A stretch of DNA of 63,191 nucleotides, taken from Candidatus Hodarchaeota archaeon (GTDB lineage: Archaea; Asgardarchaeota; Heimdallarchaeia; Hodarchaeales; YT1-039). The stretch is taken from contig JAEOTF010000506.1 in the NCBI GenBank assembly GCA_016840025.1, forward strand, positions 1-63,191, read 5' to 3'. A model generated the notes under the pieces. That model did no database searches and was not told the DNA's origin. It saw only the letters and a program-made list of their open reading frames with translations. Within the stretch, counting starts at the first letter, position 1. Each line of letters opens with the position of its first letter. Positions 26,440 through 35,208 of the stretch are shown in pieces. Made by a program: the position numbers and the translations under genes.

Positions 26440-27777
26440 CTACTTCCTTTTTAATACTGCCAAATGCTCTGTTTTAATTCTCTTATCTTTTAAGCCGGTA
26501 GCAGGATTAAATTTTGCTTTAAACATTACTCGATTGACTATTTGATCTATATAAGTAATTTCATGTTTCCAACCTAATTCCTGTAGATGTTCAATAATGA
26601 TATCATCTATAGGAATTGGAATAGTCCTAATTGCCGCAGGGCCAATAAAAATACATAGATAATCACTTATATTTTCTCCGACATCAGAATAAATTTGTAT
26701 GACAGCATGGAAATATCTATCATATAAAATTCTCAGTTTTTTATCTTCTATCTTTTCTCTACAACTGTAATACAAATCTGAATGAATATCTATTTCATTT
26801 ACAGCTCTGTATGGTATTTCCTTTCTTCCTAGTGATTTAACATAATTATCATCATAATTTAACCAATATAATGCTAATTTAGTAGATCTGATATACTCTT
26901 GTGCTTGTAAATATGGGGGAGATGAGATGAGAATATTAGCTTCTTCTTCCAATTTGGTTTCTAGGGTATCAACCCCTATTTTTAACTTAAAATTTACAGA
27001 TAGTGGATTTAACTGCTTATAATCCAATAATCTATTTAATAATAGCTTTATTTCTTTCTCAATCATTTTATAATATTTAGTTTTCCAATCACTTCCCAAC
27101 AATTCTTTTACTTTCTTCTTCGCATATTTGGATTTGTATAACTTGTGGGTTTTTTCATCTGCCCATGAAAAAAAACGAGAAACTTTGATCATAGGGATAA
27201 ATAAGAGATTTTTAAGCTCTGCAGGCAGTGAATGCACATAACCCCATGTTTTACTTAATTCATTTAAGAATTCTTCAGGAAACCAATACTCCACTCTTGA
27301 CCATTTAGGAATAAATTCTTCATTTGATTTTCTTATTTCTTTCATTAAATTGGCTAGATTTAATGAGGGATTTTCGATTAAGATTGTATTATGAATTACT
27401 TCCGTGAGTGGATTAAGATCCCATAATTCATAATCATAACCATAGATCCTTGATACAACACCGACTGTGCCATATCCTGCAAATGGATCAAATATTCGAA
27501 AATTAGGCTTTCCATACTTCTTTAATGGGTACGCTATTACTTGGGGTATGAATTTTGCTGGATACTTGTATATTGCAAATGCACCATGAGTTGTTGAAGG
27601 TATTTTTGGGACAGAGTTCCTAAAGAGAATTGATTCTCTTTGAAAAGAAGGATTGTAATTATAAGCTAATAGTTGATTAGTAATATCTTTTGAGTGATCA
27701 GCTTTTTTTGATACTTTAATTTCTCCATTCTCTTTAATAGATAATTTAAGCTGTTTTTTATTTGTTTTTGTATTCAT
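26440..27777 (-). CDS. DNA methyltransferase (N4-cytosine/N6-adenine, SPPY type)
   Basis: Contains the AdoMet motif FDPFAGYGTVGVVS (about residue 89) and the catalytic motif IV SSPPYLQAQEYIRS (about 282), where SPPY favours N4-cytosine methylation. A conserved KYPAKFIPQVIAYPLKKYG segment precedes motif I, as in group-beta enzymes. No restriction endonuclease is adjacent, so it looks orphan. It is flanked by a long non-coding stretch and a tRNA cluster, a common setting for acquired genes. Confidence 0.82.
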   Translation of the reverse strand: MNTKTNKKQLKLSIKENGEIKVSKKADHSKDITNQLLAYNYNPSFQRESILFRNSVPKIPSTTHGAFAIYKYPAKFIPQVIAYPLKKYGKPNFRIFDPFAGYGTVGVVSRIYGYDYELWDLNPLTEVIHNTILIENPSLNLANLMKEIRKSNEEFIPKWSRVEYWFPEEFLNELSKTWGYVHSLPAELKNLLFIPMIKVSRFFSWADEKTHKLYKSKYAKKKVKELLGSDWKTKYYKMIEKEIKLLLNRLLDYKQLNPLSVNFKLKIGVDTLETKLEEEANILISSPPYLQAQEYIRSTKLALYWLNYDDNYVKSLGRKEIPYRAVNEIDIHSDLYYSCREKIEDKKLRILYDRYFHAVIQIYSDVGENISDYLCIFIGPAAIRTIPIPIDDIIIEHLQELGWKHEITYIDQIVNRVMFKAKFNPATGLKDKRIKTEHLAVLKRK

Positions 27778-27974
27778 ACAAATTTCATCCGCAAATTATC
27801 ACTATAGCGATTAATTTAAGCTCTTTGAAAATAATAAATTGGAAATTAAAATTTGATACCAGCAATGCTCTGTATTTGAGGCTTATAATTGGAAGCATAT
27901 ATAGTATAAAAATTAGAAAGAATTAGAAACTATTTCCGAAATAGCTTTATTGTCCCCCTACAATGCAATATTAA

Positions 27975-28123
27975 GCCGGGGTGGCTTAGCCTGGTAGAGC
28001 GTCGGACACTTAGGCTCAATAATGGGCTATAAGCCGAACTCATAATCAATATGCATGACGCATATACCCAATGGGGCTAGATGGGTTATCCGAAGGTCGC
28101 GGGTTCGAAACCCGCCCCCGGCA
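27975..28123 (+). tRNA. tRNA-Met (CAT), elongator type, with two introns in the anticodon arm
   Basis: The acceptor stem GCCGGGG (27975-27981) pairs with CCCCGGC (28116-28122); discriminator A. The D arm GCTTAGCCTGGTAGAGC is uninterrupted and the T arm is GCGGG-TTCGAAA-CCCGC. The anticodon stem can only form by joining TCGG (28002-28005) to ACTCATAA (28038-28045) and then to TCCGA, giving stem TCGGA/TCCGA and loop CTCATAA. The introns are about 28006-28037 (32 nt) and 28046-28088 (43 nt). CCA is not encoded (CCT follows). An oligo-T tract follows as a terminator. The CAT anticodon could also be tRNA-Ile2 after C34 modification. Confidence 0.82.
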
Positions 28124-28324
28124 CCTTTTTTTTATTCTTTTAATAACATTTAACAATATATAAAGTATTTAGGGCGCTTTAATTCGCTCTACACTTCCTC
28201 TGTACTAACAGCTATCTTTATCTATAGAAAAGATAGACTTTTCAGAATTAAAACCGATTTTAATGTGTATTATAAACAAAACAACAAACACAGTAATATT
28301 AAGGATTATTTCTGAAAAGTAAAA

Positions 28325-28462
28325 TGGCGCCCCGACCGGGACTTTCCCACAAACTCTTCTTGAGCTTCTGCTTTGAACCCGGGTCGGATGGGTGACAGCC
28401 ATCAATGCTCTCGGCACGGAGATTGGTTACAATCTCGTTAGACCGAACTACACCATCGGGGC
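28325..28462 (-). tRNA. tRNA-Asp (GTC) with introns in anticodon arm border and T loop
   Basis: Read on the minus strand, the acceptor stem GCCCCGA pairs with TCGGGGC; discriminator G and CCA encoded. The anticodon arm GATGG-CTGTCAC-CCATC gives anticodon GTC (28394-28396). The T stem is CCGGG/CCCGG with loop TTCAAA..T interrupted by a 30-nt insertion between positions 59 and 60. A 32-nt insertion separates the D arm from position 27 and contains a perfect hairpin GAGATTG-TAAC-CAATCTC. Removing both gives 76 nt. No intron lies at 37/38. Confidence 0.85.
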
Positions 28463-28604
28463 ATGGAAAACAGCGGTGTAAGAGGTTTCACTCTCTTCCT
28501 TCATAAAAGGATTTTCTTATCTTGAGAAGGTTTCTTTTTCGAGTAGAATAATTTGATTTTTAAAGATGAATCCTATCTAGCTAATTCAGATATTTCAAAG
28601 TCGA

Positions 28605-28757
28605 GGACGCATAGCTCAGCCAGTGATTACCTAATCGGCAAAGTAGAGCGATGGGCTTTTAATTTCCACACAGTCCCTGATGCCCTAGGGGTTGTTCAAA
28701 GATCCCAGGAAAAAAGATACCCATTGGTCGAGGGTTCGAATCCCCCTGCGTCCGCCA
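28605..28757 (+). tRNA. tRNA-Lys (TTT) with two introns
   Basis: The acceptor stem GGACGCA (28605-28611) pairs with TGCGTCC (28747-28753). Discriminator G, CCA encoded. The anticodon stem ATGGG/CCCAT encloses loop CTTTTA/A with anticodon TTT at 28658-28660. Introns: 28624-28642 (19 nt, between the two D-loop guanines G18 and G19) and 28662-28718 (57 nt, canonical 37/38). The mature form has 77 nt and a D loop AGCCAGGTA identical to the inferred tRNA-Trp and tRNA-Lys(CTT) loops, which supports the splice assignments. Confidence 0.88.
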
Positions 28758-28961
28758 TTTTAACTTTTCAAGTATTTTAGCAATTTAAAAATGGAAACGA
28801 GAAAGAAGTATGAAGGAAGGCCGAATTACCGGTTTTCAAAATGAACTTCACAAGTCACCTCAAATTTTAATAGAAATCCTCTTAAAATGGTCTCAGAAAC
28901 TTAAGAGCAGAAAAGAACTTTCTTTTGAATAAGCGCGCTGAGAAGGTAGGAGACACTTCAT

Positions 28962-29747
28962 ATGAGTGAAGGAATAGGTAATGTGACTGGAATGGTCGTA
29001 CCAACCGCTGTTCTTCAATGTATTGATGAGAGTATTGAAACTAACACTCTAATTGTCGGATTTCCAAATCCAGGCCTAGCGGGGACAATTGCTGCCAAAC
29101 ATATCATCCAACAGTTAGAAATGAAGACCATGGGATATATTCGCAGTTCTTTAATTCCACCCACCGCTGTCTTTTTTGATGGTATCCTAGCTTATCCGTA
29201 CCGAATCCATGGGTGCGGAAAGACAAAATTAGCGGTACTCATCGGCGAAGCACCAGTTCCAACCGCAGGATACTACTATCTGGCAAAAGCTGCCCTTGAT
29301 TGGGCGCAAGAAAGTCATAAAATTACAGAAGTCATTTGTTTAGGGGGTTTTCCCGCAGAAACCCGTCCACCAAAACCGACAGTGTATATAGTTGCCGAGC
29401 CAGATCTAAAGGAACGGTTGGAGAAATTTGAGCTGCCAGTTTTAAAGCAGGGATATATTTCTGATTTTGTTGGAGCTATTTTGAATGAAGCAATTATCAA
29501 TGAAGGTATCGATGGCTATGCGCTGTTTGTTGAATCAACCCCCGAACGTCCCGATCCTATCGGCGCAATTCGGCTTATAGAAGAATTAAATAGACTGAAA
29601 GGGTACGAAATTAATATCTCACCGCTGCAGGAAGAAGCAGCGCGTCTTCAAACACTTCTTGATGAGTTTGCACGTAAGACACAAGCAATCAGTCAACAAG
29701 ATGAAGCTGGAATAAAACCATCGGCAGATCGCTCCCTATATGTATAA
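28962..29747 (+). CDS. PAC2-family proteasome assembly chaperone homologue
   Basis: The PAC2 fold is recognisable from LIVGFPNPGLAGTIAAKHII (about residue 31), MGYIRSSLIPPTAVF, LAVLIGEAPVP and EVICLGGFPAE. Archaeal PbaA/PbaB proteins of this family bind proteasome alpha subunits or related chaperones. Length 261 is typical. A C-terminal helix (ISPLQEEAARLQTLLDEFAR) resembles a coiled coil. It lies downstream of the tRNA cluster and is followed by the structured RNA candidate. The PAN ATPase gene is elsewhere in the window. Confidence 0.82.
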   Translation: MSEGIGNVTGMVVPTAVLQCIDESIETNTLIVGFPNPGLAGTIAAKHIIQQLEMKTMGYIRSSLIPPTAVFFDGILAYPYRIHGCGKTKLAVLIGEAPVPTAGYYYLAKAALDWAQESHKITEVICLGGFPAETRPPKPTVYIVAEPDLKERLEKFELPVLKQGYISDFVGAILNEAIINEGIDGYALFVESTPERPDPIGAIRLIEELNRLKGYEINISPLQEEAARLQTLLDEFARKTQAISQQDEAGIKPSADRSLYV

Positions 29748-29776
29748 CCGACTGTACTTTTTCAAACTGAAAACCC

Positions 29777-29782
29777 TATAAA
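29777..29782 (+). promoter_or_regulatory. TATA box for the structured RNA at 29804
   Basis: TATAAA lies 22-28 nt before the first base of the predicted terminal stem, the normal archaeal spacing between TATA box and transcription start. No reading frame begins nearby, which supports a non-coding transcript. Confidence 0.4.
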
Positions 29783-29803
29783 GACCTATCACGCTCATAA
29801 ATG

Positions 29804-29961
29804 ACGCCGATAAAAAGCCTTAGTAACTACAGACGCGTATTAAAGTTATGTATGTCGGCATTGGAAAAGCCGCTTGTCTTCGGGGGGATTCACCAGTACA
29901 TTACGCCGCGGGGAGCAAGGCAAGAAGTTTAATCCAGCTTACCCCTGGAAACCATCGGCGG
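29804..29961 (+). ncRNA. Candidate structured non-coding RNA of unknown class
   Basis: A stretch of higher GC in AT-rich surroundings folds as a closed unit: CGCCGAT (29805-29811) pairs perfectly with ATCGGCG (29954-29960). Inside, CTTGTC (about 29874) can pair with GGCAAG (about 29929) and a hairpin GTTT.CCAG-CTTACCC-CTGG.AAAC occupies 29937-29952. A TATA box lies at the right distance upstream. It lacks TTCRA and a D-loop GG, so I do not call it a tRNA, and I see no RNase P, SRP or 5S signatures. Confidence 0.45.
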
Positions 29962-30168
29962 TATAAATGAACTACTTTATTAGAATTTACACCGAAATTA
30001 GTCCCTAATCGAACAACCAGCTATCAAATAAGAAACCCAACCCATCCTCATTGGAAGAACAGGTGATGAAAGATGTATAGCAGTGATTACTTCCTTTGCA
30101 GGAAAACTGCATTGATCAGTATATAAATTAAAGAATGCAGGTAGATTCTTTAACTTCTACGAATGTGC

Positions 30169-30921
30169 TTATCCGAGATCAACAAGCTGATCAAGTTTGT
30201 AATGGATCAGAATTCTGTTCATTTCGTCACTTTCATCTACAGCACGAATAGTAAGTTTATTTTTCCATTTTTCAGTATTCAATTCCGAAGCTTGTAGGTG
30301 AATATGTCGTTTAAACCGCGGAGTTGGGTGGGGTGATGTAAAGAGTATTATTAATTGATTTTTATGCAAATCTGCGATCATTAGCACTTTTGAGGCGGGA
30401 ACAAGCGAATCATCGACAAATTCGATAAGCTCGTTTTGATTATCGAGTCCATAAACTTTGGTTTTGGATGTTGCAGTAATATTTGTAAGTTTTTCATTCA
30501 CAAATTGCATGGCACTCTCGGACATGTCTTCTTCCGTTTTTAAACGGCTTAAAAGTAGCGTGAGATAAGGTTGGAGGAGACCCGAAGCGTGAAGAATATG
30601 TCTTTTCTTGGAAGCTGCAAAAATAAGCCAAACAACCGCTGACCGGCCGTATTCAAGAATTCGTTCGTCTTCTGATTCCGCCGATGATACATTAAGTACG
30701 AACGCTAAGGCCCGCAGATCAGGTAGCTCAGGAATGGGAAAAGGACCGAAAATTTCTTTTTCCGGAGAATCACCTAATGCAGTCATTCCCTTCACAGCTA
30801 AATTTAACGCTTGGCCTTCATCCAAGGGAGATTCATTGAATCTTACCGATGGGCCAAAATCCTCAAAGACAGTAATAATGACCCCATCAATGAGTTCATC
30901 AGTTTCTATATCTATTGCCAT
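30169..30921 (-). CDS. Asgard-type hypothetical protein, possible third family member
   Basis: No named family. It has the same N-terminal plan as the proteins at 2805 and 3724: a hydrophobic strand with VFEDFGPS, then EIFGPFPIPELPDLRALAFVL and a SAVVWLIFAASKKRH strand. A more divergent second half holds KVYGLDNQNELIEFVDDS and KVLMIADLHKNQLIILFTSPHP, reminiscent of a roadblock/longin-like domain. It is soluble, with an ATG start, and lies divergent from the small GTPase gene with 554 bp between. A role as GTPase partner is inferred from this setting only. Confidence 0.6.
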   Translation of the reverse strand: MAIDIETDELIDGVIITVFEDFGPSVRFNESPLDEGQALNLAVKGMTALGDSPEKEIFGPFPIPELPDLRALAFVLNVSSAESEDERILEYGRSAVVWLIFAASKKRHILHASGLLQPYLTLLLSRLKTEEDMSESAMQFVNEKLTNITATSKTKVYGLDNQNELIEFVDDSLVPASKVLMIADLHKNQLIILFTSPHPTPRFKRHIHLQASELNTEKWKNKLTIRAVDESDEMNRILIHYKLDQLVDLG

Positions 30922-31475
30922 TTTGCGGCCTCAAAGGTTATTGGTTATGAAACGTGTGAAATCCATGTGAAAGTGGGAATTGTGAGTGCCTGATCTTAAC
31001 GCTTCATCTTAACTTTTTTTTTTTGTCACAAATTTAAACCTTCTTTGTAAGGTCAACAATATACTGAATCCACGAAAACATCCTTATTACATACTATGGA
31101 GAGAATAAATATTCTATAGTGAAAAAATAAATGATAACAATTGTTTATCTAGGCTATTCAGGCCTTTATTTTATTCATCAGCTTAGTAAGTTATTCTTAT
31201 CAAGAATATCGATTAATACATGAATTATTATACCATTATACCGTTTTATTTTGGTTTACTCCTCATAATTCCAAAAATATAAACGAAGGAAAAATCAAAA
31301 AAGATATTTTAAAGAGAAAGTTCTACAAAATTATTGCCTTCTTTTCTTGTGATTTCCTTAGTAGTCATATCTTAGTGAAATAATAACCCAAGAAAATGCA
31401 ATAAATTACTCCCAAAAGCTAAAAATAATACCCCTTGCTTGGAATGATCAACAAAACATACTTGGTGATGACAGC
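30922..31475. other. 554-bp intergenic region between divergent genes
   Basis: AT-rich, with no supportable gene, tRNA or repeat family. It contains several TATA-like tracts (for example near 31237 and 31266) and presumably both promoters. Its length is unusual for this compact window. Confidence 0.4.
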
Positions 31476-32012
31476 GTGGTAGATAGAACTAAACGTATTT
31501 ATCTGACAAAAATAATAATGCTCGGGGATACTGCAGTCGGTAAAACAGCACTAATCCAGCAATTTGTAAACAAAACCTTTTCTGGGAGTTATAAGGCAAC
31601 TATGGGACTGGATATTAGTCTCAAAGAAGTAGAAGTACACGGAATGACCGTTAGACTGCAGTTATGGGATATGGGAGGGCAAGACTCGTTCATTTCCCTT
31701 CGCGGGAGATATTTTTCGGGTGCTCGCGGTGCAATACTAGTTTACGACACAACAAGACCCAGTACCTTTAATGATCTACAGCGTTGGTTACAAGAATTGA
31801 AAAATAATGTACCTAGACGGATTCCATTCATTATTCTGGGTAATAAAACCGATTTAACAGAATTGGTGGTGATTTCGGAAGAAGAGGAAAAAACCTGGGG
31901 TTCTGAGGTAAAGAGTCTAGCGAATTTTCGGACTAGTGCCAAAACAGGAGAAAATGTCGAGGAAGCGTTTGAAACTCTGGCGGTTGAGGTTTTAAAGAAA
32001 GTTGAAAATTAG
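31476..32012 (+). CDS. Ras-superfamily small GTPase (mixed Rab/Arf signatures)
   Basis: All G motifs are present in 178 residues: G1 GDTAVGKT (17-24), G2 Thr in KATMGLD (42), G3 WDMGGQD (64-70), G4 NKTD and G5 TSAKTGENVEEAF. The G1 and G5 segments are Rab/Ras-like, whereas G3 resembles the Arf form WDVGGQD; the catalytic Gln is kept. There is no N-terminal amphipathic helix and no C-terminal prenylation cysteine. The start is GTG. Asgard genomes encode many such GTPases; a regulatory or membrane-trafficking-like role is inferred. Confidence 0.92.
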   Translation: MVDRTKRIYLTKIIMLGDTAVGKTALIQQFVNKTFSGSYKATMGLDISLKEVEVHGMTVRLQLWDMGGQDSFISLRGRYFSGARGAILVYDTTRPSTFNDLQRWLQELKNNVPRRIPFIILGNKTDLTELVVISEEEEKTWGSEVKSLANFRTSAKTGENVEEAFETLAVEVLKKVEN

Positions 32013-32085
32013 AAAAAGCGAGAATTTTGGCGAAATCAGCGATAATAATTAAAACCCGCGATAGAGGAGTCCCAACAATCCTTCA

Positions 32086-33279
32086 GTGCATTTTAATACT
32101 GAAAACTTTTGGGCTGTAATGTGGATTTCTATGCCGAAAACTCAGCAACTAGCAGTATTTTCTTTCGTGTTAATCCTATTAATCAGTAATTTTTCTACTA
32201 TAGAGGCATCTCCAATAGTTTATGATGAATCCCATCCTCCGCTTATTGTTATGTTTGATTTTGGCCATGATCAATATTTTAATTCCACAAATGGAAATTT
32301 TAATATGGCAATTTCTGCATTGAATGAACTTGCTAATGTTACTGTCAGATTTACCAATGAGCCATTGACTGAGAATCTTTTATCAGGCGTTGATGTGCTT
32401 ATATGCACCAATCCTGGCAAAGATGCGAAATTCAAAGAAGAAAATGGAGTATATGAAATTTCCGGTATTGAAAAGTATCTTTCTCGTGGTAAAGGATTAT
32501 TTTTCTTGTCCAATCCTCTTAGTGAAGGGAATGAGACAAATGGGAATCCGAAGGCTTTTAATAGAGTGCTTGATGATGAAGGTATTGGACTTACGCCACC
32601 AACTGCATTCTGGGAAGAGGACGGAGAACCTGATTTAGTGATAAATGAATTTGATGTTATAGAGGAAAAAGATCAAGTATTGTATGAATTAAATTCAACT
32701 AAGCATTTTATTTTAGGGAATCAAACCAATCCAGTAAATGAAGTTCTCGCAAGTTCACAAACAATTCGGTACCTACAAGAGCCTTTAATCTCTGCAGGAA
32801 GAGCAAGTAACGCTATAGATGTCAATGAGATGTCTCATGATGAAGCAGAAGATCCCGCTATTTTTGGATATACAATCTATCGGGAAGTAGGACGAATCGT
32901 TTCCTGCGGTTCTACGCTAATGTTCAGTGATATAGAGACAACTTATACCATAGATAATGAGACAGTCACTACATCATGGTTTGAAGCTTTGGATAATGCA
33001 CAACTTTGGATAAATACGGTTCTTTGGCTAGCAGGTATCTTTCCACTCTCCGAGTGGGTTGAACACTCACCGGCTGTTGAAACGACAATTCTTTACGGGG
33101 TCATGCTTGGCACAGGTGGGTTAGCATTCATCGGAGGAACAATATTTCTTGTGATAGGAAGGAATGAAGAAATTAAGCCAATAGAGGAAATTATAGAAAG
33201 ACCAGAGAAACCTAAAGAAAAGCCCGTAAAACGGGAAAAACGAAAAGTGAGAAAACCGAAAAAGCGAAAGCGACGTTAA
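32086..33279 (+). CDS. Membrane-anchored extracellular protein with GATase/DUF4350-like domain
   Basis: Function unknown. A signal peptide precedes ESHPPLIVMFDFGHDQYFN; the true start may be the internal ATG at 32131 (MPKTQQLAVF). The body resembles the GATase-like fold of DUF4350 or ThuA-type proteins: SGVDVLICTNPG followed by YLSRGKGLFFLSNPL, an alternating Rossmann-like pattern. A C-terminal helix (TTILYGVMLGTGGLAFIGGT) leads to a very basic cytosolic tail ending KKRKRR. It follows the small GTPase on the same strand after 73 nt, perhaps as one unit. Confidence 0.65.
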   Translation: MHFNTENFWAVMWISMPKTQQLAVFSFVLILLISNFSTIEASPIVYDESHPPLIVMFDFGHDQYFNSTNGNFNMAISALNELANVTVRFTNEPLTENLLSGVDVLICTNPGKDAKFKEENGVYEISGIEKYLSRGKGLFFLSNPLSEGNETNGNPKAFNRVLDDEGIGLTPPTAFWEEDGEPDLVINEFDVIEEKDQVLYELNSTKHFILGNQTNPVNEVLASSQTIRYLQEPLISAGRASNAIDVNEMSHDEAEDPAIFGYTIYREVGRIVSCGSTLMFSDIETTYTIDNETVTTSWFEALDNAQLWINTVLWLAGIFPLSEWVEHSPAVETTILYGVMLGTGGLAFIGGTIFLVIGRNEEIKPIEEIIERPEKPKEKPVKREKRKVRKPKKRKRR

Positions 33280-33318
33280 TTGTCTTTATATAGTCGGTAC
33301 CTAGGATATTACCTCAAA

Positions 33319-33570
33319 TTATTCGCTTTCTTCGCTATAGAACATATCTAAAAAGTTTCCGTATACATCTACGGCTTCTTCTATCTTCTTTACATGATGA
33401 AGTTCCCTACTAAGACGGCAATTGCCACAACTCACTTCTGCCATACGCATGCTGCCTAATTCTTTAATCTCAATGCGAACTGCAACCTCTGAACATTCTG
33501 GACATTCAAATATGGTCGGTAATGTAGGTTTCGGTCGAGTTCGAACTTTTCGACGTTTTTTTCGTCCCAA
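33319..33570 (-). CDS. Elf1-like transcription elongation factor
   Basis: An 83-residue zinc ribbon of the Elf1 family: MGRKKRRKVRTRPKPTLPTI gives the basic N-terminal tail, followed by CPEC (about 23) and CGNC (about 48) that bind one zinc. In eukaryotes Elf1 sits on RNA polymerase II and helps passage through nucleosomes. Homologues are known in some archaea, including Asgard groups. The gene has its own ATG and a short promoter region. Confidence 0.87.
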   Translation of the reverse strand: MGRKKRRKVRTRPKPTLPTIFECPECSEVAVRIEIKELGSMRMAEVSCGNCRLSRELHHVKKIEEAVDVYGNFLDMFYSEESE

Positions 33571-33697
33571 AACATATTCCTCTGTTTCAAATTGATTTCA
33601 AGAAAATTGTTAATTCTTGTTAGGATCATTTAACATAATTCTGTTACTATTCTTATGATTATCTTAGAGTTTTGAAAGTTGCCCCTTCATCTCATTA

Positions 33698-34909
33698 CTA
33701 TCTAAATTGTGCAAAAATATCTTCTAATGTGTCAAGAAATAGCTGAACTTCCTCAGAAGTGTTGTAAATATAGATGGAAGGTCGTATTGTAGCGGGGAGA
33801 TGAAAACGATGATGCCAAAGATGACAACAATGATGACCTACTCGCACAAAGATGTTAGCATTTTCATCGAGCATCATTGCTACCATTTCAGGTTCAATTT
33901 CCGACACAGCAAAAGCTGCGAGCCCCGCTCTTTCTTCAGGGTAAGGAGGACCTGTTAATTTGAAACCAGGCAAATTTAAGTCAATTAGACCTTTAACCAA
34001 TTTTCTGATTAACTCAAGCTCATGAGCTTGGACATTATCCATTCCAGCCTGAGATAAATATTCCGACGCAGCACCTGTTCCAGCGATACCTGCATAGTTC
34101 TGCAATCCGGCCTCGTAACGCTCCGGCGCATGGGCATATTTGGGACCTTCTTCTGTCACATCGGCAACAGTATCTCCGCCGGAAATTAAAAGTTCTACTT
34201 CATTCTCTAACCCGGGTTTAATATATAAGACGCCCATCCCTGATGGTCCGCACATTTTGTGTGCGGAAAATGCTAGAAAATCGACGTCCAGATCTTTCAC
34301 ATCGATAGGCAAATGAGGGACGCTTTGTGCAGCGTCAAGAAGGACAAAAGCGCCATAATCATGAGCTAGTTTGATAATTTCTTTAGCAGGAACTGTATAA
34401 CCAGTTAAATTAGAAGTATGCCCTAAACTAACCAATTTAACATCGCGAGTCATAAACTCTTCTAGATGTTCCGCAGTTATTTTCCCATCAAAGCTAGTTC
34501 GTACTAGTTTATGAGTTATTTTTCCTTCAGACGCCAATCGCATCCAAGGTACTAAATTAGAATTATGAGCGACATCTTCTGAAACAATAACGTCTGAGTT
34601 CTTCCATTTTAATCCCTGCGCGATAATATTCATAGCTTCAGTAGTATTCCGAACAAAGCTGCATGAATTCGCAGTGGGTGCCCCAATGAAGTTTGCGACG
34701 AGAGAACGTGACTTGTCATATATTTCTGTGGTTTCCATTCCAAATTTATGGAAAGAACGACCACCACAGGCAGTATAGTTAGTATAATATGCATTAATAG
34801 CGTCAATAACGGGTTTGGGCTTTAAGGAGACACAAGTACTATCAAAATAGACAATGGGTTTCCCATTACGGGTTTCATTCAGAACGGGAAAGTCTTGACG
34901 GACATTCAT
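33698..34909 (-). CDS. SufS/NifS-like cysteine desulfurase (class V aminotransferase)
   Basis: PLP enzyme releasing sulfur from cysteine for iron-sulfur clusters or tRNA thiolation. Visible are YFDSTCVSLKPKPV, GGRSFHKFG, LLDAAQSVPHLPID (PLP Asp) and DFLAFSAHKMCGPSG with the Schiff-base Lys. The active-site loop reads VRVGHHCCHLWH, matching the RAGHHC of SufS with the nucleophilic cysteine. I choose ATG 34909 (MNVRQDFPVLNE) because it matches the family start; the frame runs upstream to 34984. No SufBC genes adjoin it. Confidence 0.88.
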   Translation of the reverse strand: MNVRQDFPVLNETRNGKPIVYFDSTCVSLKPKPVIDAINAYYTNYTACGGRSFHKFGMETTEIYDKSRSLVANFIGAPTANSCSFVRNTTEAMNIIAQGLKWKNSDVIVSEDVAHNSNLVPWMRLASEGKITHKLVRTSFDGKITAEHLEEFMTRDVKLVSLGHTSNLTGYTVPAKEIIKLAHDYGAFVLLDAAQSVPHLPIDVKDLDVDFLAFSAHKMCGPSGMGVLYIKPGLENEVELLISGGDTVADVTEEGPKYAHAPERYEAGLQNYAGIAGTGAASEYLSQAGMDNVQAHELELIRKLVKGLIDLNLPGFKLTGPPYPEERAGLAAFAVSEIEPEMVAMMLDENANIFVRVGHHCCHLWHHRFHLPATIRPSIYIYNTSEEVQLFLDTLEDIFAQFR

Positions 34910-35208
34910 TATTCTTCTTGCCTCAAATTTCTCATAGAAAGCAATACTATGGAGAGATGTAAGATAAAGGGATTCCTTATTCATAAAAGGAGATCTGAAC
35001 TTAGATGTTTAAGCAAAATAGGAAACTGAAAAATTTTTCACTAACTTTCATAAAAATAAAACTGATCTTACGCCTTAGAAACATTAACTAAAGCATATGG
35101 ACTCTATTTTTTTAGAAACAACAGTAAGAGATCAACTAAATGGCTAAAAGAATTAAAAAAAGGATTAATATAGAGAGAAGAAACGAAAAATCATGGGATA
35201 AGAACTAT

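Noticed and set aside
26440..27777. A complete restriction-modification system
   Set aside because: Only methyltransferase genes are present here and at 36396; I see no restriction endonuclease beside either one.
29804..29961. A seventh interrupted tRNA
   Set aside because: The terminal 7-bp stem and a 7-nt loop resemble tRNA parts, but no TTCRA T loop, D-loop GG or consistent exon set could be assembled.
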